In this document: positions 47,720-56,554 of the stretch, piece after piece
Numbering within the stretch: position 1 is the stretch's first letter
How the letters are laid out: every line of letters begins with the position of its first letter
Source of the DNA: Acidobacteria bacterium OLB17
Lineage (GTDB): Bacteria; Acidobacteriota; Blastocatellia; Pyrinomonadales; Pyrinomonadaceae
Assembly: GCA_001567505.1 (NCBI GenBank)
Contig: LLEU01000018.1
Coordinates: forward strand, 1 to 64,000
Reading direction: 5' to 3'
Length of the DNA stretch: 64,000 nt
Translations under genes and position numbers: made by a program
Notes under the pieces: generated by a model
Database searches by the model: none
Told to the model about the DNA's origin: nothing
The model's input: the letters and a program-made list of their open reading frames with translations, nothing else

Positions 47720-48025
47720 ATGAGTTCGATTAGAGAAGATTTTATCAAGGCAAAACACATTCTCGCGACCCACCGTGGACGGATCAACGAAAGACTGATC
47801 GCGGCCGGACGTACTGGCATGATGTCTCACGACGAGTCGGTCGTTCCTCCGGAAATTGCTGAAGAATACCTCGCATTACGCGAGAAATTTACCGGAGATC
47901 CTTCCGGTCCGGGAGACGGATTGATCGAGAAAACGGTTATTCGCCTAAGTGAGGACGATGCGGTCGCCCTTGCGAAGGAGGTAATGTATTTTGCTCAATG
48001 TCTGCTTTCGCAGCCAAGGAACTGA
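47720..48025 (+). CDS. Small hypothetical protein
   Basis: The product has 101 residues from the ATG at 47720; an earlier in-frame start would lie inside the groEL terminator. The sequence is charged and mostly helical (IREDFIKAKHILATHRGRINERLIAAG, EKTVIRLSEDDAVALAKEVMYFAQCLL). No known domain is recognised. It may be transcribed from its own promoter in the short gap after groEL. It sits just upstream of the first hairpin-repeat locus. Confidence 0.55.
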   Translation: MSSIREDFIKAKHILATHRGRINERLIAAGRTGMMSHDESVVPPEIAEEYLALREKFTGDPSGPGDGLIEKTVIRLSEDDAVALAKEVMYFAQCLLSQPRN

Positions 48026-48100
48026 GACTGCCAAGAAGAACGCCGCAAACAAAGTCTCATTTAGCTAGGCACAACGGGCCATGAATCCTTGCATGCCTTT

Positions 48101-48787
48101 GCGGCTCTGCCGCTCTATTTGCGGTGAAGCTATGCTTCACCGAGCATTCGATCCCCTTCTTGCGGCTCTGCCGCTCTATTTGCGGTGAAGCTATGCTTCA
48201 CCGAGCAAGTGTTGAAACTCTTCGCGGCACTGCCGCCGGCGGCGAAGCCGCATGATATGCTGGCGGCGCAAGCGGAAAAGCGGAGCTTTTCCGCAAATAG
48301 ACGGGCGAAGCCCAAAGAAACTAGATTCCACAAAAGATGGGCGAATCTGACCCGTCGCTATCGCTCCCGGTTCTGACTTGAGGCTTTCGCCCTTGAGAGT
48401 TCCATTCGATCTTGCGGCTTCGCCGCTCTATTTGCGGTGAAGCTGTGCTTCACCGAGGAGATTGCCACACCTCTTGGCGGCTACGCCGCCGCTGAAACTT
48501 GAGTAGCGACGGATCGGAAAGGCAGAGCCTTTCCGCAAATAGACGGGTGGAGCCCAAAGAAACTTAGGAGCCGATCATCGGAAAGCCAAAGCCTTTCCGC
48601 AAATAGACGGGCGGAGCCCGAAGAACTGAACTTAGGAGCCGATCATCGGAAAGCCAAAGCCTTTCCGCAAATAGACGGGCGGAGCCCGAGGAAACTAGAT
48701 TCCACAAAAGATGGGCGAATCTGACCCGGTCGCTATCGCTCCCGGTTCTGACTTGAGGCTATCGCCCTTGAGAGTTCCATTCGATCT
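48101..48787. repeat. Hairpin-repeat locus R1
   Basis: This stretch has no credible gene. It holds seven copies of a unit made of two short hairpins joined by TCTATTTGC: three in plus orientation (linkers at 48114, 48175 and 48427) and four in minus orientation (48293, 48535, 48599 and 48667). Stems include GGTGAAGC/GCTTCACC, GGAAAAGC/GCTTTTCC and GGAAAGGC/GCCTTTCC with 3-nt loops. A 68-bp block is tandemly duplicated (48580 and 48648). A second motif with GTCGCTATCGCTCCCGG occurs at about 48353 and 48729. Confidence 0.85.
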
Positions 48788-48822
48788 TGACACCAACGCG
48801 GCACATTACCCCAAGCAATACA

Positions 48823-48851
48823 GGCCTCGGCACTCCGCCGGGGCCTTTTTT
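48823..48851 (+). terminator. Strong rho-independent terminator downstream of R1
   Basis: GGCCTCGGC pairs with GCCGGGGCC (one G-T pair) around ACTCC, followed by six T residues. No gene lies immediately upstream, so it may close a transcript that crosses the repeat locus. Confidence 0.8.
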
Positions 48852-48889
48852 CTTTAGGACTGTGCAAATGTTGATGTATTATTAGCGCA

Positions 48890-49096
48890 GTGATCAAATT
48901 AGCGGCATTTTTAACAACGTTGGTCTTCTCGCTGATACTAGTAGGCGAGATACGAACGCCCCGCTCCCAGAGCTGTTTTGGGTGCGATAACGTTAAATGC
49001 GTTATTCGAACAGTTGACGAAGATCCTTCCCTTCTTTTGGAACACCCGATAGAGGTTGTTCGTGATGCCGCAAAGATGCCGAATTGGTGGGATTAG
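48890..49096 (+). CDS. Putative small exported Cys-containing protein
   Basis: The 68-residue frame starts with GTG and encodes a hydrophobic signal-like segment (LAAFLTTLVFSLILVGEI), then a short Cys cluster CFGCDNVKC. No homologous family is recognised. There is no strong ribosome-binding site, so this may be a chance frame. It lies in the AT-richer block between R1 and R2. Confidence 0.35.
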   Translation: MIKLAAFLTTLVFSLILVGEIRTPRSQSCFGCDNVKCVIRTVDEDPSLLLEHPIEVVRDAAKMPNWWD

Positions 49097-49192
49097 GAGC
49101 TGGTACGCAAGGTTCTCCCTTACGGCAATTGCAGTTTAATTGCTAGAACTTGAGGGCTTCGTACAGCGATTGGCGAAGCCATATTCGTTTTT

Positions 49193-50140
49193 ATGTACAC
49201 CGTTTCGGAAGAAATGGGTCTTGACTTCAACGACCTTCAACGAGATTTCAAGGGTTTGCTTGAAGCTACCGCAAACCTTCTCGAGCGAAAGTGGCCCCCA
49301 AAATATCAGGATATCGACTGCGGCAACGTCGTGTTTTACACACGCATGAGGCTCGTAATTAATACCTATGCGAGCATCATGTGGCTAACCGCAGACATAC
49401 CGCATGATCCTCGCCGTAAACCGCTCGTACTATCCGCGTCGCCGCTCGTCCGCGTTTTATTTGAGGAGCTCGTCACCTTAATTTTCTTTTTCGATGATCT
49501 ACCCGCGCGCCTTCCGTGGTATGTCGAGACGGGGTATAGCGAAACTGCCCGGGAATTAGAACACGCGAAAAAGCATCACGGGGACGATGACGGGTGGACG
49601 GACTATATAACTGACCTGAAGGTTTCCTTAACCAATCTCGAAAAAAAACTGAACTTGAGAGGTTCAGAGAAAGAAGGCCCAATTCGGAAAATTGATCGCT
49701 GGCCAAGCGTGGGCGATATGATAAAGATTGTTAAAAAACGCTCGCCGGATTCGCCAACCGTCGAGTTCATGAGTTATATCGAATCGTGGCTGTACCGAAC
49801 GCTTTCCAATGATGCGCATCTGAGTTTTACAGGCCTAGTCCGTTTAGGTACCTTCTACGCGGAAAAAGAAATTGAAGCGGAATTAGGAAAGGATGAGGCG
49901 CAAAAACAACTCAAGAAAAGGTTCGAGGCGTATAGGATGGAGATCCTTTGGACAACGTTCACCCTCTTGCTTTCTATTGTTTCCGAGATCGAACTGCATT
50001 TTAACTTTAAACTTTCGGATCGCATTCAGCGGTTTTGGGAGATATTTGCCATTACCTCAGACCTCTCCAAACAGTTTTACGAGCGCCGATACAAATCGCT
50101 CCTCGCCGAATTGGCTGATGCAACAAAGAGTCAACCCTAG
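49193..50140 (+). CDS. Protein of unknown function, resembling DUF5677-type helical proteins
   Basis: The product has 315 residues and is helical. It has a central segment SPLVRVLFEELVTLIFFFDDLP, then NDAHLSFTGLVRLGTFYAEKE, a pattern that recalls DUF5677 proteins (Arg-x-x-x-Glu in one helix and a His in a later one). The match is by impression only. Its base composition is lower in GC than the neighbours, and it lies between hairpin loci R1 and R2, which suggests recent acquisition. A hairpin (GGCTTCG/CGAAGCC, 49156-49181) sits just before the start, which has no clear ribosome-binding site. Confidence 0.6.
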   Translation: MYTVSEEMGLDFNDLQRDFKGLLEATANLLERKWPPKYQDIDCGNVVFYTRMRLVINTYASIMWLTADIPHDPRRKPLVLSASPLVRVLFEELVTLIFFFDDLPARLPWYVETGYSETARELEHAKKHHGDDDGWTDYITDLKVSLTNLEKKLNLRGSEKEGPIRKIDRWPSVGDMIKIVKKRSPDSPTVEFMSYIESWLYRTLSNDAHLSFTGLVRLGTFYAEKEIEAELGKDEAQKQLKKRFEAYRMEILWTTFTLLLSIVSEIELHFNFKLSDRIQRFWEIFAITSDLSKQFYERRYKSLLAELADATKSQP

Positions 50141-50150
50141 GCAGTTCCTC

Positions 50151-50535
50151 GCGGCTCTGCCGCTCTATTTGCGGTGAAGCTGTGCTTCACCGAGCAGGCG
50201 GCCACACCTCTTGGCGGCTACGCCGCCGCTGGATCAGGAGTAGCGACGGATCGGAAAGGCGGAGCCTTTCCGCAAATAGACGGGCGAAGCCCGAAGAATT
50301 GAGTAGCGATCATCGGAAAGGCGAAGCCTTTCCGCAAATAGACGGGCGAAGCCCGAAGAAACTAGATTCCGCAAAAGATGGGCGAATCTGACCCGGTCGC
50401 TATCGCTCCCGGTTCTGACTTGAGGCTATCGCCCTTGAGAATTCCATTCGATCTGGCGGCTCTGCCGCTCTATTTGCGGTGCAGCTATGCTTCACCGGGC
50501 AGGCGGCTTCGCCGCCGTCTTCGGCGGTATTGCCG
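50151..50535. repeat. Hairpin-repeat locus R2
   Basis: This gene-free stretch has four copies of the two-hairpin unit: plus orientation with linkers at 50164 and 50469, minus orientation at 50272 and 50334. Stems are GGTGAAGC/GCTTCACC, GGAAAGGC/GCCTTTCC and GGGC/GCCC, with loops TGT, GGA and GAA. One copy (50478-50496) has a mismatch (GGTGCAGC). The GTCGCTATCGCTCCCGG motif occurs at about 50396. The locus begins ten bases after the stop of the preceding gene. Confidence 0.85.
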
Positions 50536-50541
50536 TGGGCT

Positions 50542-50550
50542 TGTTACAAT
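50542..50550 (+). promoter_or_regulatory. Extended -10 promoter candidate for the FMN reductase gene
   Basis: TGTTACAAT fits an extended -10 element (TGn plus TACAAT). It lies 28 bp before the ATG and just upstream of the GGGAGGAG ribosome-binding site. No good -35 box is seen. Confidence 0.45.
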
Positions 50551-50578
50551 GTAAGTAAACCACCAGGGAGGAGAGTTG

Positions 50579-51142
50579 ATGACATTACGGATCGGGATAG
50601 TTTCGGGCAGCACGAGGCCGGGGCGTTTGAATATGCAGGTGTGCGAATGGGTGTTCTCGCACGCCAAAGGCCGGGACGATGTGGAATACGAGATCGTTGA
50701 TATTGCCGACCACGATCTTCCGATGCTGAATGAGACGTTCCCGCCGAGCCTCGGGCGTTACGAACACGAACACACGAAACGCTGGGCCGAGAAGGTCGCC
50801 TCGCTCGACGGATTCATCTTCGTGACGCCGGAATACAATCACAGCACGTCGGCGGCGCTCAAGAACGCGCTCGATTTTGTTTACAAGGAATGGAACAACA
50901 AATCCGCCGGCTTCGTCAGCTACGGAAGCGCGCTTGGCGTGCGTGCGGTCGAACACCTAAGGGCGATGATGGCCGAACTGCAAATAGCCGACGTCCGACA
51001 GCAAGTGATGCTCTCGCTCTTCACGGATTTTGAGGCGATGTCGAAATTCGCCCCGGACGAAAGACACAAAAAGAGCCTCGCGACGCTTTTCGACCAAGTT
51101 GAAGCTTGGGCGCGTGCGTTAAAGGGCTTACGCGAAGGCTAG
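50579..51142 (+). CDS. NADPH-dependent FMN reductase-family oxidoreductase
   Basis: The product has 187 residues from the ATG at 50579, with GGGAGGAG upstream. The flavodoxin-like fold shows the phosphate loop IVSGSTRPGRLN, then the FMN-contacting FVTPEYNHSTSAALKNALDF and VSYGSALGVRAVEHLR. Members reduce FMN, quinones, azo dyes or chromate with NAD(P)H in the cytoplasm. The substrate cannot be read here. It is downstream of hairpin locus R2. Confidence 0.9.
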   Translation: MTLRIGIVSGSTRPGRLNMQVCEWVFSHAKGRDDVEYEIVDIADHDLPMLNETFPPSLGRYEHEHTKRWAEKVASLDGFIFVTPEYNHSTSAALKNALDFVYKEWNNKSAGFVSYGSALGVRAVEHLRAMMAELQIADVRQQVMLSLFTDFEAMSKFAPDERHKKSLATLFDQVEAWARALKGLREG

Positions 51143-51243
51143 GCTCACGAAAATATGCGGGAAATGGATCTTCCCTTACTTTTCCGCAGAATTTGGCGTA
51201 TTATTTGCTTTGGCACCGGTCGCTCCCGCCCGAGGGGTTCTCG

Positions 51244-51660
51244 ATGAGATCTGATTCAAAACCATACGAACTGATCCTTGAGCCGAGGGACAAATACCTT
51301 TACGCACGCGTAACTGCCGAGGCCATCGACCGCCACACCGCCAACGAATACCTGCAGCGAATTGCCGCTGTATGCAAAGAACAACACTTCAACCGCGTTT
51401 TGATCGACCGTCGCATCCCAATGATGATGGCCGATTCCGACAACTACCTTTTGATAATGGATATGACGCGTTTCCTCGGTAAGCGAAGGATCGCGTTCGT
51501 GAATAAATACGAACAGATCGACGCGAAGATGGAATTGAGCGAGACGATCAGTCGGAATCGAAACGTCCCCTACCGCGTCTTCCGAACAGAAGAGGATGCG
51601 GCCCGATGGCTCGAAGATGACGACGCCGCGATGGCCGACCTTCACACGAGCGAAGGCTAA
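51244..51660 (+). CDS. STAS/SpoIIAA-like domain protein
   Basis: The product has 138 residues from the ATG at 51244. The alternating pattern of a strand (ELILEPRDKYLYARVTAEA), a helix (RHTANEYLQRIAAVCKEQ), the core strand FNRVLIDRRIP, and a later VPYRVFRTEEDAARWLE resembles STAS or SpoIIAA-like folds. The C-terminal RVFRTEEDAARWL is typical of that group. Function is unknown. Its stop overlaps the convergent CAP-domain gene by four bases. Confidence 0.6.
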   Translation: MRSDSKPYELILEPRDKYLYARVTAEAIDRHTANEYLQRIAAVCKEQHFNRVLIDRRIPMMMADSDNYLLIMDMTRFLGKRRIAFVNKYEQIDAKMELSETISRNRNVPYRVFRTEEDAARWLEDDDAAMADLHTSEG

Positions 51661-52256
51661 TACGCGGGGCCGCCCGTGTTTCCCGCCGGGGAATAATTGC
51701 AGACAACGAGAACGCGCCACTTCCCTTCGATACTGCGGTTAATGCCGCAGCCGACGAGCGTCGTCTTCCGCCACATTATCTGCGAGTAGTGCGTGCAGAC
51801 GGTGTCGGGTTTGCATTCGCCCGTCGCCGTGTCGTAGTTCGGTTTCTCGTCCAGCCAATCGGGGACGACCGAGGCGATCGGCTCGCTCGCATTGCTTGAA
51901 ACAAAGAGATTCTCGCCGACATCCGGAGCGTCGCGGTGGCGGAAACGCCCGGCATTCGCCCACGTTTGAGCAAAGCTCGCAAGCCCGCAATCCCATTTCA
52001 AAGGAACGAGGCCGAGTGCGGCGCGTGCTTTGTTCTGATCCGCGAGGATCGCTTCTCGCTCATCAGCGGTGAGTTGGCTCTCGATCGAACATTTGTTCGG
52101 CGAAATGGAAGCAGGCGGCTTTTCTGTCCGCACGGCCACGGGCTTGCGGACATTCTTCCGACGCTTTTGCCCGAACGCTTCGTGTGCGGATGGCAGCAAA
52201 AGAGCAAGAAAGAAAAGAACGCCCGCGAGCGGACGGCAAAAAGAAAATGACCGCAT
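51657..52256 (-). CDS. Exported CAP-domain (SCP/PR-1-like) protein
   Basis: The product has 199 residues with a signal peptide ending near HEAFGQ. The CAP domain carries the sequence LADQNKARAALGLVPLKWD, the His in RHRD, GENLFVS, HYSQIMWRKTTLVGCG and VVCNYSPAGN, all hallmark segments with the conserved His and Glu. Four to five Cys residues may form disulfides. CAP proteins are secreted or periplasmic and of unclear function in bacteria. Confidence 0.92.
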   Translation of the reverse strand: MRSFSFCRPLAGVLFFLALLLPSAHEAFGQKRRKNVRKPVAVRTEKPPASISPNKCSIESQLTADEREAILADQNKARAALGLVPLKWDCGLASFAQTWANAGRFRHRDAPDVGENLFVSSNASEPIASVVPDWLDEKPNYDTATGECKPDTVCTHYSQIMWRKTTLVGCGINRSIEGKWRVLVVCNYSPAGNTGGPAY

Positions 52257-52386
52257 TTCAACAGCTCTCCAAAAAAAATCGCGGGATGTGGTTTTCTAAA
52301 GTTTAGCACGAACGGCCCGCGATCCCATCGCGAAGTTGGCTGTCCCGTACGAACGGTGTTATCGTGACGGGCTAGGTGGTGACTTT

Positions 52387-52857
52387 ATGGGACTTTTAGA
52401 TCAGGCAGAAAAAACTGTGGAAGATCCGCCGCCGATCGACCCTAACGACAAGAGCCGATTGTTCCAGACGGTGAGTCGCAGCCCTTCGATCGGGCGGAAG
52501 TATCTTAAAGCGTTCCTTCCGATCGCGGGCTTGGTGGTCGCCGCGGGCATTGTGTTCTTTTACTGGTCGATTCCCGGTATCGGCGATACGATCCGGCCAC
52601 GGCCCGAACTCGACCTCGCCGTCCGCTACCACTTGCTCGAAAAGCACGGCCGCGTTGCGACGGACATAACATTCTACAAATGCGACGGCTTCACCTGGGC
52701 GAAGGCGGACGTCGAGAAACGGCCGGACATTCCGAATCCTGTCCTGCAGCTCGGCTCGTACAAAGTAAAGGCCGTGCCCGACGGCCCGAAGTCCTGGACG
52801 ATGACCTCAAAGCCGATCGAAAAAGGCGAGAACCCGACGCCTTGCAGTGATGTTTAG
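52387..52857 (+). CDS. Single-pass membrane protein of unknown function
   Basis: The product has 156 residues from the ATG at 52387, with AGGTGG upstream. A cytoplasmic N-terminus of about 45 residues is followed by one hydrophobic helix (FLPIAGLVVAAGIVFFYW) and a C-terminal domain of about 90 residues with two Cys. No known family is recognised. Its stop overlaps the convergent GlsB/YeaQ gene by four bases. Confidence 0.65.
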   Translation: MGLLDQAEKTVEDPPPIDPNDKSRLFQTVSRSPSIGRKYLKAFLPIAGLVVAAGIVFFYWSIPGIGDTIRPRPELDLAVRYHLLEKHGRVATDITFYKCDGFTWAKADVEKRPDIPNPVLQLGSYKVKAVPDGPKSWTMTSKPIEKGENPTPCSDV

Positions 52858-53123
52858 GGCAGCTTCGTGCTCTTGGTGCCAAAGATCATACGCACGATGA
52901 CGAGCAGTATGATCGCACCGAGAATCGACATTATCCACCCTGCGGTATAGTTCTCGCCGGCCCAAAGCGACCGCGCGATGAAGCCGCCGATAACCGAACC
53001 GACGATGCCAAGCAAGGCGGTCAGGATCCAGCCGACGACGCCGTCAGGGAAAGCTTCCTTGCCGGGCATAATGAGCCGAGCGATGACTCCGACGATCAAT
53101 CCGCCAATGATCTCTCCGATCAT
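52854..53123 (-). CDS. GlsB/YeaQ/YmgE-family membrane protein
   Basis: The product has 89 residues with three hydrophobic helices. The family pattern GEIIGGLIVGVIARLIMPG, then GWILTALLGIVGSVIGGFIAR, and the terminal helix are all present. Such transglycosylase-associated membrane proteins are linked to stress responses; their molecular role is unknown. Confidence 0.93.
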   Translation of the reverse strand: MIGEIIGGLIVGVIARLIMPGKEAFPDGVVGWILTALLGIVGSVIGGFIARSLWAGENYTAGWIMSILGAIILLVIVRMIFGTKSTKLP

Positions 53124-53145
53124 AGTTCACTCCTCCGTTCAGGCA

Positions 53146-54483
53146 TTACGCTTCGCGTATCCATTTCCAAACTTCGGGAAGCGTCGCACGTTTTCCGTAC
53201 ATCAGCATCCCGACACGATAAACCCTTGCACACAGCCACACCATACCACAGATCGCGACCGCGTTGATAAGGATCGAAAGGCCGATCTGCCAGAATGGCG
53301 GCGTCTCGGCGAGTATGCGGACGGGCATCGTGATCGGTGCCCAGAACGGTGCGATCGAGACCCAGAAGGAGAGCGGCGAGCTCGGGTCGCGGATCACCGC
53401 AAAGCTGAAATAAAAGCCGATGAGCATCAGCATTATCGGCGGGAAAGCGAACTGGCCGCCTTCCTGCACGGTCGTCACCATCGAACCGATCAGGGCGAAG
53501 ATCGACGCGAAAAGGAAGTATCCGAGCAGGAAGAAAAGAAGGAAATAGAAGACCATCAGCGGCGTGATGTGCGGCGCACCGGCAAGGAACGGCGCAAGAT
53601 CGACCTGCAGCATCAGAAATCCGACAAGCAGGGCGAGTGACGTGATCCAGATGCCGAGCTGCGTCAGGCCCGCGAGCCCGACGCCGACGAGTTTGCCGAG
53701 CATCAGCTCGAACGGCCTCGCGCTCGAGAACAGGATCTCGGCGATCCGCGTCTCTTTCTCCTCGACGACCGCACCAAGGATCACTTGTCCGTAGATCGTA
53801 AGTGAGAGGTAGATCATCAGGCCGATGATGAACGAAGCCGCGAGCAACGCATCGGAATTCTTCTCGCGGCCATGCTCGTCGATCGCCTTCGTCTCGATGT
53901 CGGCCTTTTCGTTTATATGGCGGAGCGTGTTTTCGGTGATGTTCGCTTCGGTAAGTTTCTCCGAGCGGACGGCGTCGTTGACCGCGTCCTCGAGCATCGC
54001 ATTCGCGGCGAAGTCGCCAGCTTTCCGTGAGCGGAACTCGAACTTGCCGCCCATTTGCGACGGGACCATCAAATAGGCGTCGATCTCCTTTTCGGCCGCC
54101 ATCGAGTTCAGCTCGGCACGCACTTCGTCGTCGGGTTTGCCCTTCGCATCGTAAGGCACGAACACAAAGCCGGCCGTCACGCTCTCGAGCGAATTGGCGG
54201 ACTTCGGTGCCGCCGTCGGTTCAAAGGACGTGTTCTTTAAGGCTTCGGCCTGCTTCTCGGCGATCTTCTCGGGCGAGAGGTTGCTTCGGATGCGCGGGCC
54301 GAGCTTGCCTTCGCGATCGACGATGACGATCCGCACAGGTTCGCCCTTGATCGAGAAGATGACCGCCGGGACGACCGCAAAACCCGCACCGAGCAACGGG
54401 AAAAGAAGCGTGCCGATAAGGAACGACCATTTGAGCACGACCTTTCGATATTCGTGTTTTACGATGGCAAGGAATTTCCTCAT
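53146..54483 (-). CDS. ABC-2 type permease, NatB-like
   Basis: The product has 445 residues. An N-terminal membrane helix (SFLIGTLLFPLLGAGFAVVP) is followed by a large extracytoplasmic region (about 60-215) and then a bundle of six hydrophobic segments, the layout of NatB-like ABC-2 permeases. The segment VEEKETRIAEILFSSARPFELMLGKLVG is the family hallmark. It pairs with the ATPase gene just upstream, with which it overlaps by four bases (ATGA). The exported substrate is unknown; NatAB in Bacillus exports sodium. Confidence 0.9.
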   Translation of the reverse strand: MRKFLAIVKHEYRKVVLKWSFLIGTLLFPLLGAGFAVVPAVIFSIKGEPVRIVIVDREGKLGPRIRSNLSPEKIAEKQAEALKNTSFEPTAAPKSANSLESVTAGFVFVPYDAKGKPDDEVRAELNSMAAEKEIDAYLMVPSQMGGKFEFRSRKAGDFAANAMLEDAVNDAVRSEKLTEANITENTLRHINEKADIETKAIDEHGREKNSDALLAASFIIGLMIYLSLTIYGQVILGAVVEEKETRIAEILFSSARPFELMLGKLVGVGLAGLTQLGIWITSLALLVGFLMLQVDLAPFLAGAPHITPLMVFYFLLFFLLGYFLFASIFALIGSMVTTVQEGGQFAFPPIMLMLIGFYFSFAVIRDPSSPLSFWVSIAPFWAPITMPVRILAETPPFWQIGLSILINAVAICGMVWLCARVYRVGMLMYGKRATLPEVWKWIREA

Positions 54484-55394
54484 TTCGTGCCTCCGATCTG
54501 TTCGATAAAGATGTCGTTCAAGGTCGGCTCGACGTATTCGAACTTCGTGACCTTTGCTCCGGCCGCAACAAGCTGTTTAAGAAGTTCCTGCGGGTCGGCG
54601 TCGGCTTTAAGATCGAGTATCTGCTCGTCCGCTTTTTCCGTGACGCTGACAACTCCCGGAAACTCGGCCGGAAGCGTCGAGCCGCCTTCGACGCGTATCG
54701 CGATGCGGTTGCGTCCGTAACTTTCCTTCACTTCGCGAAGGCTGCCGGCGACGACCTTTCGTCCCTTGTTGATAAGAAGTATGTCGTGGCAGAGGCGTTC
54801 GGCCGTTTCCATCAGGTGCGTCGAGAAGATCACGGTCTTGTTGCTCTCGCGAAATTCCGAGAGGACGCCGATCATAAATTCGACGTTCACAGGATCGAAG
54901 CCCGAGAACGGTTCGTCGAGGATCAGAAGATCGGGGTCGTGCAGTACGGTCGAGATGAATTGCACCTTCTGCTGCATTCCTTTTGAGAGGTCGGTCGTCT
55001 TCTTGTTCTTCCACTCGGAAAGCTGCATACGATCGAGCCAGCGGTCGATGCGTTTGTCGGCCTCTTTCCGCGAGACGTTCTTGAGGGCGGCAAAGTAGCG
55101 AAGCTGATCGACGACCTTCGTCTTCTTGTAAAGGCCTCGCTCTTCGGGAAGATAACCGATGTGGTCCTGCGTCATTCCGTTTATGCGTCGGCCGAAAAGC
55201 TCGATCGTACCGGTATCAGGGACCGTGATGCCGACGATCATTCGGATAGTGGTCGTCTTGCCCGCACCGTTCGGCCCGAGGAAGCCGAATATTCGGCCCG
55301 GACGAACGTTGAACGAAAGGCCATCGACCGCGCAGAAATCGCCGAATGACTTCGTGACCGCGTCAACTCGCAGGGTTGCTTCGCTTTGCTCCAT
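54480..55394 (-). CDS. ABC transporter ATP-binding protein, NatA-like
   Basis: The product has 304 residues. It shows Walker A GPNGAGKTTT, the Q-loop region around GYLPEERGLYKK, signature LSKGMQQKV, Walker B LLILDEPFSGFDP and the switch His in IFSTHLM. A C-terminal extension of about 90 residues ends in FEYVEPTLNDIFIEQIG, typical of drug/sodium exporters. It forms an operon with the NatB-like permease and drives export across the inner membrane. Confidence 0.95.
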   Translation of the reverse strand: MEQSEATLRVDAVTKSFGDFCAVDGLSFNVRPGRIFGFLGPNGAGKTTTIRMIVGITVPDTGTIELFGRRINGMTQDHIGYLPEERGLYKKTKVVDQLRYFAALKNVSRKEADKRIDRWLDRMQLSEWKNKKTTDLSKGMQQKVQFISTVLHDPDLLILDEPFSGFDPVNVEFMIGVLSEFRESNKTVIFSTHLMETAERLCHDILLINKGRKVVAGSLREVKESYGRNRIAIRVEGGSTLPAEFPGVVSVTEKADEQILDLKADADPQELLKQLVAAGAKVTKFEYVEPTLNDIFIEQIGGTK

Positions 55395-55484
55395 AGACTT
55401 ATGTTATCTACGTTTATTGTCGCAATTCGTTCCGAAAAACTATAATAGGTCGAACGGCCGATCCGCGACCTTATCGAATAAAAG

Positions 55485-56535
55485 ATGCAGATTTTTGTAC
55501 TCAGAAACGGCGGCGAATGCGTCGAAGTGAACTTCACGCGAAAGGAGCTTCCCGACCTTCTTGCCGACCCGAAGAACGTCATTTGGGTGGACCTTCACGG
55601 CGAAACGCCCGAGCAGGTCGAGGAGGCAAAAGAGGTCCTAGAGAATGTTTTTAAGTTCCATTACCTGACGATCGAAGATTGCATCGAAACGCGCAACCAG
55701 CCGAAGGTCGAGGCGTTTCCCGATTATCTCTACTTCATCGTTCACGGGATACGCCCGGGCGAGACCGGCGCAACGAACTTCTCGACAAAAGAACTCGACG
55801 GCTACCTCGGTTCGAATTTCGTCGTCACCTATCACGCCGAACGCTTTCGGAGCATCAAGACCGTAAAGCAAAAGGTGCTGAGCAGCCCGTTCACATTCAG
55901 TCGCGGCGCCGCTTACGTGCTCCACAACATCCTTGACGAACTCGTCGATCTCTATATGCCGGTCGTGGATTCATACGACGATACGATCCACGAGATGAGC
56001 GAGCGTGTGCTTGAGATGAAACGCGGGCAGAACGAAATGCTGCTGGAGATAATGTCGCTTCGTCGGAGCGTCGTGCGGCTTCGCAGGATCTCGGGCCGAC
56101 AGCTCGAAGCTCTCTATCGGCTCTCGCACGGCGAATTTCCGCAGATTCCCGAGCAGATACTGCCGTTCTATCGCGACGTTCACGATCATCTCGTGCGGAT
56201 CACCGACCTCGCCGAGAATTATCGCGACCTCGTGTCGAGCCTCTTCGAGATACACTTCTCCGTCATCTCGACACGCACGAACGACGTAATGAAAAACGCT
56301 CGCCGTCGTCTCCGCGATCATTCTGCCGCTCAGTCTCGTCGCAGGCATCTACGGGATGAACTTCGACTTTATGCCGGAGCTCAAGACGCGTTACGGCTAC
56401 TTTGCAACGCTCATCGGTATGGCGCTCCTCGCGATCGGGTTAGTGCTGTACTTCTGGAAGATCGGCTGGATATTTCAGAAAGACTACGAACCGCCTCGCG
56501 AAGAATCCCTCAAAACGGAAAACGTCGAAGACTAA
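55485..56535 (+). CDS. corA: CorA-family magnesium/cobalt transporter, frameshifted here
   Basis: The N-terminal cytoplasmic domain is intact and includes FHYLTIEDCIETRNQPKVEAFPDYLYFIVHGI. The membrane part lies one frame over after an AAAAA run at 56292-56296; removing one A gives LAVVSAIILPLSLVAGIYGMNF, with the GMN selectivity motif, and a second helix (TLIGMALLAIGLVLYFW). The true stop is then 56533-56535, and the repaired length is about 349 residues. CorA forms a pentameric channel for Mg2+ in the inner membrane. The other frame has no homology past the run, so a sequence error is likely. Confidence 0.92.
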
Positions 56536-56554
56536 CGTCGCAGCCTCCAACCTG

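Noticed and set aside
48101..48787. A CRISPR array at locus R1
   Set aside because: The repeats occur in both orientations with irregular spacing, consist of palindromes of changing sequence, and no cas gene is nearby.
48780..48851. A tRNA or small RNA gene before the strong terminator
   Set aside because: No cloverleaf, T-loop or anticodon arm could be built from this stretch; only the terminator is convincing.
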